In this document: positions 16,637-24,878 of the stretch, piece by piece
Layout: every line of letters begins with the position of its first letter
Position numbering within the stretch: the stretch's first letter is position 1
Source: Streptomyces sp. PTY087I2
GTDB taxonomy: Bacteria > Actinomycetota > Actinomycetes > Streptomycetales > Streptomycetaceae
Direction of reading: 5' to 3'
Assembly (NCBI RefSeq): GCF_001687325.1
Contig: NZ_LZRD01000002.1
Span: forward strand, 310,001 to 374,000
DNA length: 64,000 nucleotides
The notes under the pieces: model-generated
What the model was told of the DNA's origin: nothing
What the model saw: the letters and a program-made list of their open reading frames with translations, nothing else
Database searches by the model: none
Made by a program: the position numbers and the translations under genes

Positions 16637-17544
16637 CCTCGACCCCCACGGCGCGCACCGGTGACGCCACCCTCGGCAAGGCCGCGGACGAGAACTTCCC
16701 CGTGGCCCCCTTCTTCCTGCCCCGCGCCTGGCGCGGCGACCTGATGGCGGTCTACGGATTCGCCCGGCTCGTCGACGACATCGGCGACGGCGACCTGGCC
16801 CCCGGCGGCGCCGACGCCCGCCACCTCGGCCTGGAGCCGGAGCAGACCGACGACCGCCTCGCCATGCTCGACGCCCTGGAGACCGACCTCCGCAGGGTCT
16901 TCGCCACCACCGGCGAGGAGCCGCACCACCCGCTGCTGCGCGACCTGCGCCCCACCGTGCGGCGCCGCGCGCTCACCCCCGAACCCTTCCTCGGCCTGAT
17001 CGAGGCGAACCGCCAGGACCAGAAGGTCCGCCGCTACGGCACCTACGCCGAGCTCGCCGCCTACTGCGAGCTCTCCGCGAACCCCGTCGGCCGCCTGGTC
17101 CTCGGCCTCACCGGCACCACCAGCCCCGAACGCGTCCGCCGCTCCGACGCGGTCTGCACCGCACTCCAGATCGTCGAGCACCTCCAGGACGTCGCCGAGG
17201 ACCTGGAACGCGACCGGATCTATCTGCCCGCCGAGGACATGGAGCGCTTCCGGGTCACCGAAGCCGACCTGGCCGCGCCCTCCGCCGGAGCCTCCGTGCG
17301 CGCCCTCATCGCGTACGAGGCCCAGCGCGCGAGCGAGCTGCTGGACGAAGGCCCCCCGCTGGTGGGCAGCGTCGACGGCAGGCTGAAGCTGCTCCTCGCC
17401 GGATTCGTCGGGGGCGGCCGCAGCGCGCTCACGGCGATCTCGGCCGCCGGGTTCGACGTCCTGCCCGGACCGCCCAAGCCCACCAAGCCCAGCCTGCTGC
17501 GTGAAGTGGGAACCGTCTTGCGAAGAGCGCGTGGAGAGAGGTGA
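16633..17544 (+). CDS. hpnC: Hydroxysqualene synthase HpnC
   Basis: First enzyme gene of the hopanoid operon. HpnC converts presqualene diphosphate, made by HpnD, to hydroxysqualene in the bacterial three-step squalene route. The 303-residue protein has the class I prenyl fold: first aspartate-rich motif LVDDIGDGD (about residues 47-55) and second motif EHLQDVAEDLERDRIYLP near residue 185. The stretch ENFPVAPFFLPRAWRGDLMAVYGFAR near the N terminus distinguishes HpnC from HpnD. GTG 16633 has a poor ribosome site and overlaps the stop of a possible leader frame. The stop overlaps the GTG of hpnD. Confidence 0.92.
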   Translation: MTSTPTARTGDATLGKAADENFPVAPFFLPRAWRGDLMAVYGFARLVDDIGDGDLAPGGADARHLGLEPEQTDDRLAMLDALETDLRRVFATTGEEPHHPLLRDLRPTVRRRALTPEPFLGLIEANRQDQKVRRYGTYAELAAYCELSANPVGRLVLGLTGTTSPERVRRSDAVCTALQIVEHLQDVAEDLERDRIYLPAEDMERFRVTEADLAAPSAGASVRALIAYEAQRASELLDEGPPLVGSVDGRLKLLLAGFVGGGRSALTAISAAGFDVLPGPPKPTKPSLLREVGTVLRRARGER

Positions 17545-18494
17545 GCCGGACCGTGGAGGGACAGACGACGTACATGTCGCCGCCGGTGCAGGCCGCATAC
17601 AGTTACTGCGAAGCGGTCACCGGACAGCAGGCCCGTAACTTCGCCTACGGCATCAGGCTGCTGCCGTACGAGAAGCGGCAGGCCATGTCGGCGCTGTACG
17701 CCTTCTCCCGTCGGGTCGACGACATCGGCGACGGAGAGCTGGACGCGGGGACCAAGCGGACCCGGCTGGAGAGCACCCGCGAGCTGCTCGACCGGGTCCG
17801 GCACGGCAAGGTCGAGGAGGACGACACCGACCCGGTGGCCGTCGCGCTCGCCGACGCCGCCCGCCGCTTCCCGCTCCCGCTCGGCGGGCTCGACGAGCTG
17901 ATCGACGGCGTCCTGATGGACGTCCGGGGCGCGACCTACGAGACCTGGGACGACCTGAAGACCTACTGCCGGTGCGTCGCCGGAGCCATCGGACGCCTCA
18001 GCCTCGGCGTCTTCGGCACCGCGCCCGGCGCCCGCGGGGCCGAGCGGGCAGCGGAGTACGCCGACACTCTCGGCCTCGCCCTCCAGCTCACCAACATCCT
18101 GCGCGACGTCCGCGAGGACGCGGGTAACGGGCGCACCTACCTGCCCGCCGACGACCTGGCCAAATTCGGCTGCTCCGCCGGCTTCCACCGCACCACCCCG
18201 CCCCCCGGCTCCGACTTCGCCGGCCTCATCCACTTCGAGGTCCGCCGCGCCCGCGCCCTGTTCGCCGAGGGCTACCGGCTGCTGCCGATGCTCGACCGCC
18301 GCAGCGGCGCCTGCGTCGCGGCGATGGCCGGAATCTACCGCCGCCTCCTCGACCGGATCGAGCGCGACCCCGAGGCCGTCCTGCGCGGCCGGGTCTCCCT
18401 CCCCGGCCACGAGAAGGCCTACGTCGCGGTGCGCGGCCTGTCCGGCCTGGACGCCCGCCACATCTCGCGGCTCACCGCCAGGGGGCGAGCCTGA
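17541..18494 (+). CDS. hpnD: Presqualene diphosphate synthase HpnD
   Basis: Condenses two farnesyl diphosphates to presqualene diphosphate. The 317-residue protein has the first aspartate-rich motif RRVDDIGDGEL near residue 57 and the second NILRDVREDAGNGRTYLP near residue 190, with the substrate region YCRCVAGAIGRLSLGVFG between them, as in squalene/phytoene synthases. GTG 17541 overlaps the hpnC stop (GTGA), giving coupled synthesis of the two related enzymes. The gap of about 118 bp to hpnE is the largest within the first half of the operon. Confidence 0.93.
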   Translation: MSRTVEGQTTYMSPPVQAAYSYCEAVTGQQARNFAYGIRLLPYEKRQAMSALYAFSRRVDDIGDGELDAGTKRTRLESTRELLDRVRHGKVEEDDTDPVAVALADAARRFPLPLGGLDELIDGVLMDVRGATYETWDDLKTYCRCVAGAIGRLSLGVFGTAPGARGAERAAEYADTLGLALQLTNILRDVREDAGNGRTYLPADDLAKFGCSAGFHRTTPPPGSDFAGLIHFEVRRARALFAEGYRLLPMLDRRSGACVAAMAGIYRRLLDRIERDPEAVLRGRVSLPGHEKAYVAVRGLSGLDARHISRLTARGRA

Positions 18495-18612
18495 TGCGGC
18501 CGTGCGGCTCCGGCCCCCGGGCAACCTTCCGGTGGCCCGACGCGTCACTGACTGCGACGATCTGCAAGATGAGGACCCGGCAGACGGACACGACCCGGCG
18601 GGAGGGGCAGGC

Positions 18613-19998
18613 ATGAGCGACGAGAGCCCGCGCCCCGTCGGCGTCGTCGTCGGCGGCGGCCTCGCCGGGGTGACGGCGGCGCTCCGCCTCGCCGACGCCG
18701 GACTCGACGTGACCCTCCTGGAAGGCCGGCCCCGCCTCGGCGGCCTCGCCTTCTCCTTCCAGCGCGGCGACCTCACCGTCGACAACGGCCAGCACGTCTA
18801 CCTGCGCTGCTGCACCGGCTACCGCTGGTTCCTCGACCGGATCGACGCCGCGCACCTGGCCCCGCTCCAGGACCGCCTCGACGTGCCCGTGCTGGACGTG
18901 GGCCGGGCCGCCGGGCCGCGCCTGGGACGGATCCGCCGCACCGCCCTGCCCGTACCGCTGCACCTGGCGGGCGGTCTCGCCGCCTATCCGCACCTCTCGC
19001 TCGCCGAGAAGGCGGCCGTGGGCCGGGCCGCCCTGGCGCTCGGCCGGCTCGACCCCGCCGACCCCGAGCTGGACCGGATCGACTTCGCCACCTGGCTGCG
19101 CCGGCACGGCCAGTCCGACCGCGCCATCGAGGCACTGTGGGACCTCGTCGGCGTCGCCACCCTGAACGCCACCGCCCCGGACGCCTCCATGGCGCTCGCG
19201 GCGAAGGTCTTCAAGACCGGCCTGCTCTCCGACCCCGGCGCCGCCGACATCGGCTGGGCCACCGTCCCCCTCGGCGACCTGCACGACACCCTCGCCCGCA
19301 AGGCCCTGGACACCGCCGGCGTCCGCACCGAACTCCGCGCCAAGGTCGGCTCCCTCACCCGCACCGAGGACGGCCGCTGGAGCGTCGAGAGCGCGGGGGA
19401 GCGGATCACCGCCGACACCGTCGTGCTGGCCGTGCCGCAGACCGAGACCCACGACCTGCTGCCCGCGGGCGCGCTGGACGAGCCCGAGCTGCTGCTCGAC
19501 ATCGACAACGCGCCCATCCTCAACGTGCACGTCATCTACGACCGCAAGGTGCTGCGCAGGCCGTTCTTCGCCGCGATCGGCTCCCCGGTCCAGTGGGTCT
19601 TCGACCGCACCCACTCCTCGGGCCTCAAGGGCCCCGGACAGTATCTGGCGGTCTCGCAGTCGGCCGCCCAGGCCGAGATCGACCTCCCCGTCGCCGAGCT
19701 GCGCACCCGCTACCTGCCCGAGCTGGAGCGGCTGCTGCCCGCCGCCCGCGGCGCGGGCATCCGCGACTTCTTCGTCACCCGGGAGCGCACCGCCACCTTC
19801 GCGCCCGCCCCGGGCGTCGGGCGGCTGCGCCCCGGCCCCCGCACCCGGCTGCCCGGCCTCCAGCTGGCGGGGGCCTGGACCGACACCGGCTGGCCCGCGA
19901 CGATGGAGGGTGCCGTGCGCAGCGGTGGCGCCGCCGCCGACGCGGCCCTCCACGACCTCGGCCGCCCCCCAGGACATCCGCTTCAGGAGGCGGCATGA
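18613..19998 (+). CDS. hpnE: Hydroxysqualene dehydroxylase HpnE
   Basis: A flavin amine-oxidase/phytoene-desaturase-fold protein of 461 residues that reduces hydroxysqualene to squalene, the third step of the HpnCDE route. The N-terminal dinucleotide-binding motif GVVVGGGLAGVTAALRLADA begins at residue 9, followed by the second FAD motif LEGRPRLGGLAFSF; the C-terminal FAD contact is LAGAWTDTGWPATMEGAVRSG. ATG 18613 is preceded by GGAGGGG at 18600-18606, an ideal ribosome site, which decides the start over an upstream in-frame GTG at 18502. The stop overlaps the next ATG (ATGA). Confidence 0.92.
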   Translation: MSDESPRPVGVVVGGGLAGVTAALRLADAGLDVTLLEGRPRLGGLAFSFQRGDLTVDNGQHVYLRCCTGYRWFLDRIDAAHLAPLQDRLDVPVLDVGRAAGPRLGRIRRTALPVPLHLAGGLAAYPHLSLAEKAAVGRAALALGRLDPADPELDRIDFATWLRRHGQSDRAIEALWDLVGVATLNATAPDASMALAAKVFKTGLLSDPGAADIGWATVPLGDLHDTLARKALDTAGVRTELRAKVGSLTRTEDGRWSVESAGERITADTVVLAVPQTETHDLLPAGALDEPELLLDIDNAPILNVHVIYDRKVLRRPFFAAIGSPVQWVFDRTHSSGLKGPGQYLAVSQSAAQAEIDLPVAELRTRYLPELERLLPAARGAGIRDFFVTRERTATFAPAPGVGRLRPGPRTRLPGLQLAGAWTDTGWPATMEGAVRSGGAAADAALHDLGRPPGHPLQEAA

Positions 19999-21098
19999 GC
20001 AGTACCACCGGAACAAGAGGAGAGTCTGTGACCCCGGCGAATCCGGCTTTCGACACCGTGGCCGACACCGCGGACGTCACCGCGCTTCTGGAGCGCGGAC
20101 GAGCCCTGTCAGCGCCGGTCCTGCGGGCTGCCGTGGACCGGCTCGCGCCGCCCATGGACACCGTCGCCGCATACCACTTCGGCTGGATCGACGCCGAGGG
20201 ACGCCCCTCGGACGGCGACGGCGGCAAGGCCGTACGCCCCGCGCTCGCCCTGCTGTCCGCCGAGGCGGCGGGCGCCCCGGCCGAGGCCGGCATCCCCGGC
20301 GCCGTGGCCGTCGAACTCGTGCACAACTTCTCGCTGCTGCACGACGACCTGATGGACGGCGACGAACAGCGCCGCCACCGCGACACCGTGTGGAAGGTGC
20401 ACGGCCCCGCCCAGGCGATCCTGGTCGGCGACGCGCTCTTCGCCCTCGCCTACGACCTGCTCCTGGAGCTCGGCACGGTCGAGGCGGGCCGCGCGGCCCG
20501 CCGGCTGACCTCCGCCACCCGCAAGCTCATCGACGGGCAGGCCCAGGACATCTCCTACGAGCACCGCGAGCGGGTCACCGTCGAGGAGTGCCTGGAGATG
20601 GAGGGCAATAAGACCGGCGCCCTGCTGGCCTGCGCGGTCTCCATCGGCGCGGTGCTCGGCGGCGCCGACGACCGCACCGCCGACACCCTGGAGGCGTACG
20701 GCTACCACCTCGGCCTCGCCTTCCAGGCCGTCGACGATCTGCTCGGCATCTGGGGCGACCCGGAGTCCACCGGCAAGCAGACCTGGAGCGACCTGCGCCA
20801 GCGCAAGAAGTCCCTGCCGGTCGTCGCCGCGCTCGCCGCGGGCGGCGAGGCCTCCGAGCGCCTGGGCGAACTGCTCGCCGCCGACGCCAAGAGCAACGAC
20901 TTCGACAGCTTCTCCGAAGAGGAGTTCGCCGCCCGCGCGGCGCTCATCGAGGAGGCGGGCGGCCGCGAGTGGACCGCCCAGGAAGCCCGTCGTCAGCACG
21001 CCATCGCCATCGAGGCGCTGCACGCCGTCGACATGCCCCACCGGGTGCGCGAGCAGCTCACCGAGCTCGCCGACTTCGTGGTGGTACGAAAGAGATGA
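19995..21098 (+). CDS. Polyprenyl (farnesyl) diphosphate synthase of the hopanoid operon
   Basis: A 367-residue trans-prenyltransferase that elongates DMAPP/IPP, most probably to farnesyl diphosphate for HpnD. First aspartate-rich motif HDDLMDGDEQRRH near residue 116, second motif FQAVDDLLGIWGD near residue 243, and lysine KTGALLA between them are all present. The chain-length region just upstream of the first motif (VELVHNFSLLHDDLMD) has bulky residues, in keeping with a short to medium product, though the product length cannot be fixed by eye. ATG 19995 overlaps the hpnE stop. A hairpin at 21127-21156 separates it from shc. Confidence 0.9.
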   Translation: MSSTTGTRGESVTPANPAFDTVADTADVTALLERGRALSAPVLRAAVDRLAPPMDTVAAYHFGWIDAEGRPSDGDGGKAVRPALALLSAEAAGAPAEAGIPGAVAVELVHNFSLLHDDLMDGDEQRRHRDTVWKVHGPAQAILVGDALFALAYDLLLELGTVEAGRAARRLTSATRKLIDGQAQDISYEHRERVTVEECLEMEGNKTGALLACAVSIGAVLGGADDRTADTLEAYGYHLGLAFQAVDDLLGIWGDPESTGKQTWSDLRQRKKSLPVVAALAAGGEASERLGELLAADAKSNDFDSFSEEEFAARAALIEEAGGREWTAQEARRQHAIAIEALHAVDMPHRVREQLTELADFVVVRKR

Positions 21099-21126
21099 TC
21101 ACTTTCTCCATATGACTCGCAGTCGC

Positions 21127-21156
21127 CGGCCGGCGCCCTCACCGGGGCGCCGGCCG
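21127..21156 (+). terminator. Hairpin between the prenyl synthase gene and shc
   Basis: CGGCCGGCGCC at 21127-21137 pairs with GGCGCCGGCCG at 21146-21156 around an 8-base loop. It lies 28 bp after the prenyl synthase stop and 50 bp before shc, within an otherwise compact operon. It could attenuate read-through or stabilise the upstream mRNA; complete termination would cut the pathway in two, so I favour a partial terminator or processing site. Confidence 0.5.
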
Positions 21157-21205
21157 ACGGAGACCCCAGCACAGCAGAGAACCGACTGCACGTAAGGGGA
21201 AGCTC

Positions 21206-23206
21206 ATGACAGCGACGACCGACGGATCGACCGGGGCCGCGAAGATCACCGGGGTCCCCGCCGACGATCCGACCGACACGAGAACCGCCGCGACGGACGT
21301 GACCGACGCCGCGCGGCGGGCCGCGGAACGCTCCGTGGAGCACCTCCTCGGCCGACAGGACGAGCAGGGCTGGTGGAAGGGCGACCTCGCCACCAACGTC
21401 ACGATGGACGCGGAAGACCTGCTCCTGCGCCAGTTCCTCGGCATCCAGGATGCCGAAACCACCCGGGCCGCCGCCCTCTTCATCCGCGGCGAACAGCTCG
21501 GCGACGGCACCTGGAACACCTTCTACGGCGGACCCGGCGACCTCTCCGCCACCATTGAGGCGTACGTCGCCCTGCGGCTGGCCGGGGACCGCCCCGACGA
21601 ACCGCACATGGTCCGCGCCTCCGGCTGGATCCGGGACCAGGGCGGCATCGCCGCCGCCCGCGTCTTCACCCGCATCTGGCTGGCCCTGTTCGGCTGGTGG
21701 AAATGGGACGACCTCCCCGAACTCCCGCCCGAGCTGATGTTCTTCCCCAAGTGGGTCCCGCTCAACATCTACGACTTCGGCTGCTGGGCCCGGCAGACCA
21801 TCGTGCCGCTCACCATCGTCTCCGCGAAGCGCCCCGTGCGCCCCGCGCCCTTCGCCCTGGACGAACTGCACACCGACCCGGACGACCCCAGCCCGGCCAG
21901 AAAGCTTGCCCCGCCCACCAGTTGGGACGGGCTCTTCCAGCGCCTAGACAAAGGGCTGCACCTCTACCACAAGGTCGCCCCGCGCCCACTGCGCCGGATC
22001 GCGATGAACGTGGCCGCCCGCTGGATCATCGAACGCCAGGAGAACGACGGCTGCTGGGGCGGCATCCAGCCGCCCGCCGTCTACTCGATCATCGCCCTGC
22101 ACCTCCTCGGCTACGACCTCGACCACCCGGTCATGAAGGCGGGCCTGGCCTCGCTCGACCGGTTCGCCGTCCACCGCGAGGACGGCGCCCGGATGATCGA
22201 GGCCTGTCAGTCGCCCGTCTGGGACACCTGCCTGGCCACCATCGCGCTGGCCGACGCCGGAGTGAGGCCCGACCACCCCGCCCTGGTGAAGGCCGCCGAC
22301 TGGATGCTGGCCGAGGAGATCACCCGCCCCGGCGACTGGTCGGTCCGCAAACCCGAACTGCCCCCGGGCGGCTGGGCGTTCGAGTTCCACAACGACAACT
22401 ACCCGGACATCGACGACACCGCCGAGGTCGTCCTGGCGCTGCGCCGGGTGCGCCACCCCGACCCCGCCCGGCTGGAGGCCGCGATCGCCCGCGGGGTCCG
22501 CTGGAACCTCGGGATGCAGTCCCGCAACGGGGCCTGGGGCGCGTTCGACGCCGACAACACCAGCCCCTTCCCCAACCGGCTGCCCTTCTGCGACTTCGGC
22601 GAGGTCATCGACCCCCCGTCGGCCGACGTCACCGGCCATGTCGTGGAGATGCTCGCCGTCGAGGGGCTCGCGAACCACCCCCGTACCCGCGAGGGCATCG
22701 AGTGGCTGCTCGCCGAACAGGAGGCGTGCGGCGCCTGGTTCGGCCGCTGGGGCGTCAACTACGTCTACGGCACCGGGTCCGTGGTGCCCGCCCTGATCGC
22801 CGCCGGACTGCCTGCGGGACACCCCGCGGTCCGCCGGGCCGTCGACTGGCTGGAGTCCGTCCAGAACGACGACGGCGGCTGGGGCGAGGACCTGCGCTCC
22901 TACCAGGAGGAGAAGTGGATCGGGCACGGTGAGTCCACCGCCTCCCAGACCGCCTGGGCGCTGCTCGCCCTCCTCGCCGCGGGACGCCGGGACACCGCGT
23001 CCGTCGCCCGGGGCGTCACCTGGCTCACCGAGGCGCAGCAGGCCGACGGTTCCTGGGACGAGCCGTATTTCACCGGCACCGGATTCCCCTGGGACTTCTC
23101 GATCAACTACCACCTCTACCGCCAGGTCTTCCCCCTCACCGCACTCGGGCGCTATGTGCACGGCGACCCGTTCGCGGACCGCCCGGACGCCGCCGAGGGG
23201 GCCTGA
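21206..23206 (+). CDS. shc: Squalene-hopene cyclase
   Basis: Cyclises squalene to hopene (and hopanol) at the cytoplasmic membrane. The 666-residue protein has the catalytic DIDD at residues 401-404, which protonates the terminal double bond, and many QW repeats (for example QDEQGWW near 52, QENDGCWGG near 275, QNDDGGWGED near 553 and QQADGSWDE near 611). The N terminus carries about 40 extra residues before the first QW motif. ATG 21206 follows AAGGGGA by about 7 bases. The stop overlaps the hpnG start by one base. Regulation by development is known for hopanoids in S. coelicolor but nothing in this sequence shows it directly. Confidence 0.96.
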   Translation: MTATTDGSTGAAKITGVPADDPTDTRTAATDVTDAARRAAERSVEHLLGRQDEQGWWKGDLATNVTMDAEDLLLRQFLGIQDAETTRAAALFIRGEQLGDGTWNTFYGGPGDLSATIEAYVALRLAGDRPDEPHMVRASGWIRDQGGIAAARVFTRIWLALFGWWKWDDLPELPPELMFFPKWVPLNIYDFGCWARQTIVPLTIVSAKRPVRPAPFALDELHTDPDDPSPARKLAPPTSWDGLFQRLDKGLHLYHKVAPRPLRRIAMNVAARWIIERQENDGCWGGIQPPAVYSIIALHLLGYDLDHPVMKAGLASLDRFAVHREDGARMIEACQSPVWDTCLATIALADAGVRPDHPALVKAADWMLAEEITRPGDWSVRKPELPPGGWAFEFHNDNYPDIDDTAEVVLALRRVRHPDPARLEAAIARGVRWNLGMQSRNGAWGAFDADNTSPFPNRLPFCDFGEVIDPPSADVTGHVVEMLAVEGLANHPRTREGIEWLLAEQEACGAWFGRWGVNYVYGTGSVVPALIAAGLPAGHPAVRRAVDWLESVQNDDGGWGEDLRSYQEEKWIGHGESTASQTAWALLALLAAGRRDTASVARGVTWLTEAQQADGSWDEPYFTGTGFPWDFSINYHLYRQVFPLTALGRYVHGDPFADRPDAAEGA

Positions 23207-23853
23207 TGGGCGATGCGCGAGGGCCCGGGAGCCCCGTGACGCCGCTGCTGGTCGCCTGCGCCCTCGGCATCGAGCAGGTGGCCCTGCGCAGCGGCAGGGG
23301 CGCCCCGGGCCCGGTCCGGGTCCTGCGCACCGGGATGGGGCCCCGGGCGGCGGAGGCGGCCGTGGCGCGCCTCCTGGGCCCCGGCGGGGTCCCCGACGCC
23401 GCCGTGATCGCCTCCGGCTTCTGCGCCGGACTCGCCCCGGGGATGCACCCCGGGGACCTCGTCGTCGCCGAGGAGACCCGCGACGCGGACGGCACCACCC
23501 CCTGCACGGGCACCGGCGTCCTGGTCGCCGCCCTGACCCGCGCTTTCCCCGGCCGCAGGGTCCACACCGGCCCACTCACCGGCTCCGACCACGTCGTACG
23601 GGGGCCCGAGCGGGCCGCGCTGCGGGCGAGCGGGGCCATCGCGGTCGACATGGAGTCCGCCGCGACACTGCGTACCGCCCTGTGTCACGGACCGCGCCCG
23701 GTTGCGGCCGTCCGGGTGGTCGTGGACGCTCCAGAGCATGAGCTCGTCCGCATCGGCACGGTCCGCGGTGGAATATCGGCGTTCCGCGTACTTCGTGCCG
23801 TCCTTCCGGCTTTCTATGAATGGCACCGATCTTTACTGCTCCCCTGGAGGTGA
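23206..23853 (+). CDS. hpnG: Adenosylhopane nucleosidase HpnG (phosphorylase superfamily)
   Basis: A 215-residue nucleoside-phosphorylase-fold protein. HpnG removes adenine from adenosylhopane to give (phospho)ribosylhopane, the step after HpnH. The fold is visible in ASGFCAGLAPGMHPGDLVVAE (glycine-rich substrate loop, about residues 69-88) and in AIAVDMESAATLRTAL (about 143-158), where the ME pair binds the ribose and base. It starts at ATG 23206 with a one-base overlap with shc, and hpnH follows after only 5 bp with GGAGG just before its start, so the three genes are coupled. Confidence 0.88.
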   Translation: MGDARGPGSPVTPLLVACALGIEQVALRSGRGAPGPVRVLRTGMGPRAAEAAVARLLGPGGVPDAAVIASGFCAGLAPGMHPGDLVVAEETRDADGTTPCTGTGVLVAALTRAFPGRRVHTGPLTGSDHVVRGPERAALRASGAIAVDMESAATLRTALCHGPRPVAAVRVVVDAPEHELVRIGTVRGGISAFRVLRAVLPAFYEWHRSLLLPWR

Positions 23854-23858
23854 GCTAG

Positions 23859-24878
23859 ATGGCCATGCCGCTCCGTCAGTCCATCAAGGTTGCGACGTAT
23901 CTCTTCGAACAGAAGCTCCGCAAGCGTGAGAAGTTCCCGCTGATCGTCGAGCTGGAGCCGTTGTTCGCCTGCAACCTCGCCTGCGAGGGATGCGGCAAGA
24001 TCCAGCACCCGGCCGGTGTCCTGAAGCAGCGCATGCCGGTCGCCCAGGCGGTGGGCGCGGTGCTCGAATCCGGGGCCCCCATGGTCTCCATCGCCGGTGG
24101 CGAGCCGCTGATGCATCCGCAGATCGACGAGATCGTGCGCCAGCTCGTCGCACGGAAGAAATACGTCTTCCTCTGCACCAACGCGATGCTGATGCGGAAG
24201 AAGCTCGACAAGTTCACCCCGTCCCCGTACTTCGCCTTCGCCGTCCACATCGACGGGCTGCGCGAGCGGCACGACGAGTCGGTCGCCAAGGAAGGCGTCT
24301 TCGACGAGGCCGTCGCCGCGATGAAGGAGGCCAAGGCGCGCGGTTTCCGCGTCACCACCAACTCCACCTTCTTCAACACCGACACCCCGCAGACCGTCAT
24401 CGAGGTCCTCAACTACCTCAACGACGACCTCAAGGTCGACGAGATGATGATCTCGCCCGCCTACGCGTACGAGAAGGCCCCCGACCAGGAGCACTTCCTG
24501 GGCGTCGACCAGACCCGTGAACTCTTCAAGAAGGCGTTCGCGGGCGGCAACCGGGCCCGCTGGCGGCTCAACCACTCGCCGCTCTTCCTGGACTTCCTGG
24601 AGGGCAAGGCGGACTTCCCGTGCACCGCCTGGGCGATCCCGAACTACTCCCTCTTCGGCTGGCAGCGCCCCTGCTACCTGATGAGCGACGGCTACGTACC
24701 GACATACCGTCAGCTCATCGAGGAGACCGACTGGGAGAAGTACGGCCGCGGCAAGGACCCGCGCTGCGCCAACTGCATGGCGCACTGCGGCTACGAGCCC
24801 ACGGCCGTGCTCGCCACCATGGGATCGCTCAAGGAGTCCCTGCGGGCGGCGCGGGAGAGCGTGGGCGGCAACCGGTGA
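23859..24878 (+). CDS. hpnH: Adenosylhopane synthase HpnH (radical SAM)
   Basis: A radical SAM enzyme of 339 residues that joins the 5'-deoxyadenosyl radical of SAM to diploptene, giving adenosylhopane. The [4Fe-4S] motif CNLACEGC places cysteines at 38, 42 and 45; SIAGGEPLMHP near residue 78 is the SAM-binding GGE. Late cysteines in DPRCANCMAHCGYEP belong to the HpnH tail. ATG 23859 has GGAGGTGA a few bases upstream. Its stop overlaps the GTG of hpnO (GTGA at 24875-24878), so nothing is inserted here, although I recall ispG and dxs at this position in S. coelicolor. Confidence 0.95.
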   Translation: MAMPLRQSIKVATYLFEQKLRKREKFPLIVELEPLFACNLACEGCGKIQHPAGVLKQRMPVAQAVGAVLESGAPMVSIAGGEPLMHPQIDEIVRQLVARKKYVFLCTNAMLMRKKLDKFTPSPYFAFAVHIDGLRERHDESVAKEGVFDEAVAAMKEAKARGFRVTTNSTFFNTDTPQTVIEVLNYLNDDLKVDEMMISPAYAYEKAPDQEHFLGVDQTRELFKKAFAGGNRARWRLNHSPLFLDFLEGKADFPCTAWAIPNYSLFGWQRPCYLMSDGYVPTYRQLIEETDWEKYGRGKDPRCANCMAHCGYEPTAVLATMGSLKESLRAARESVGGNR

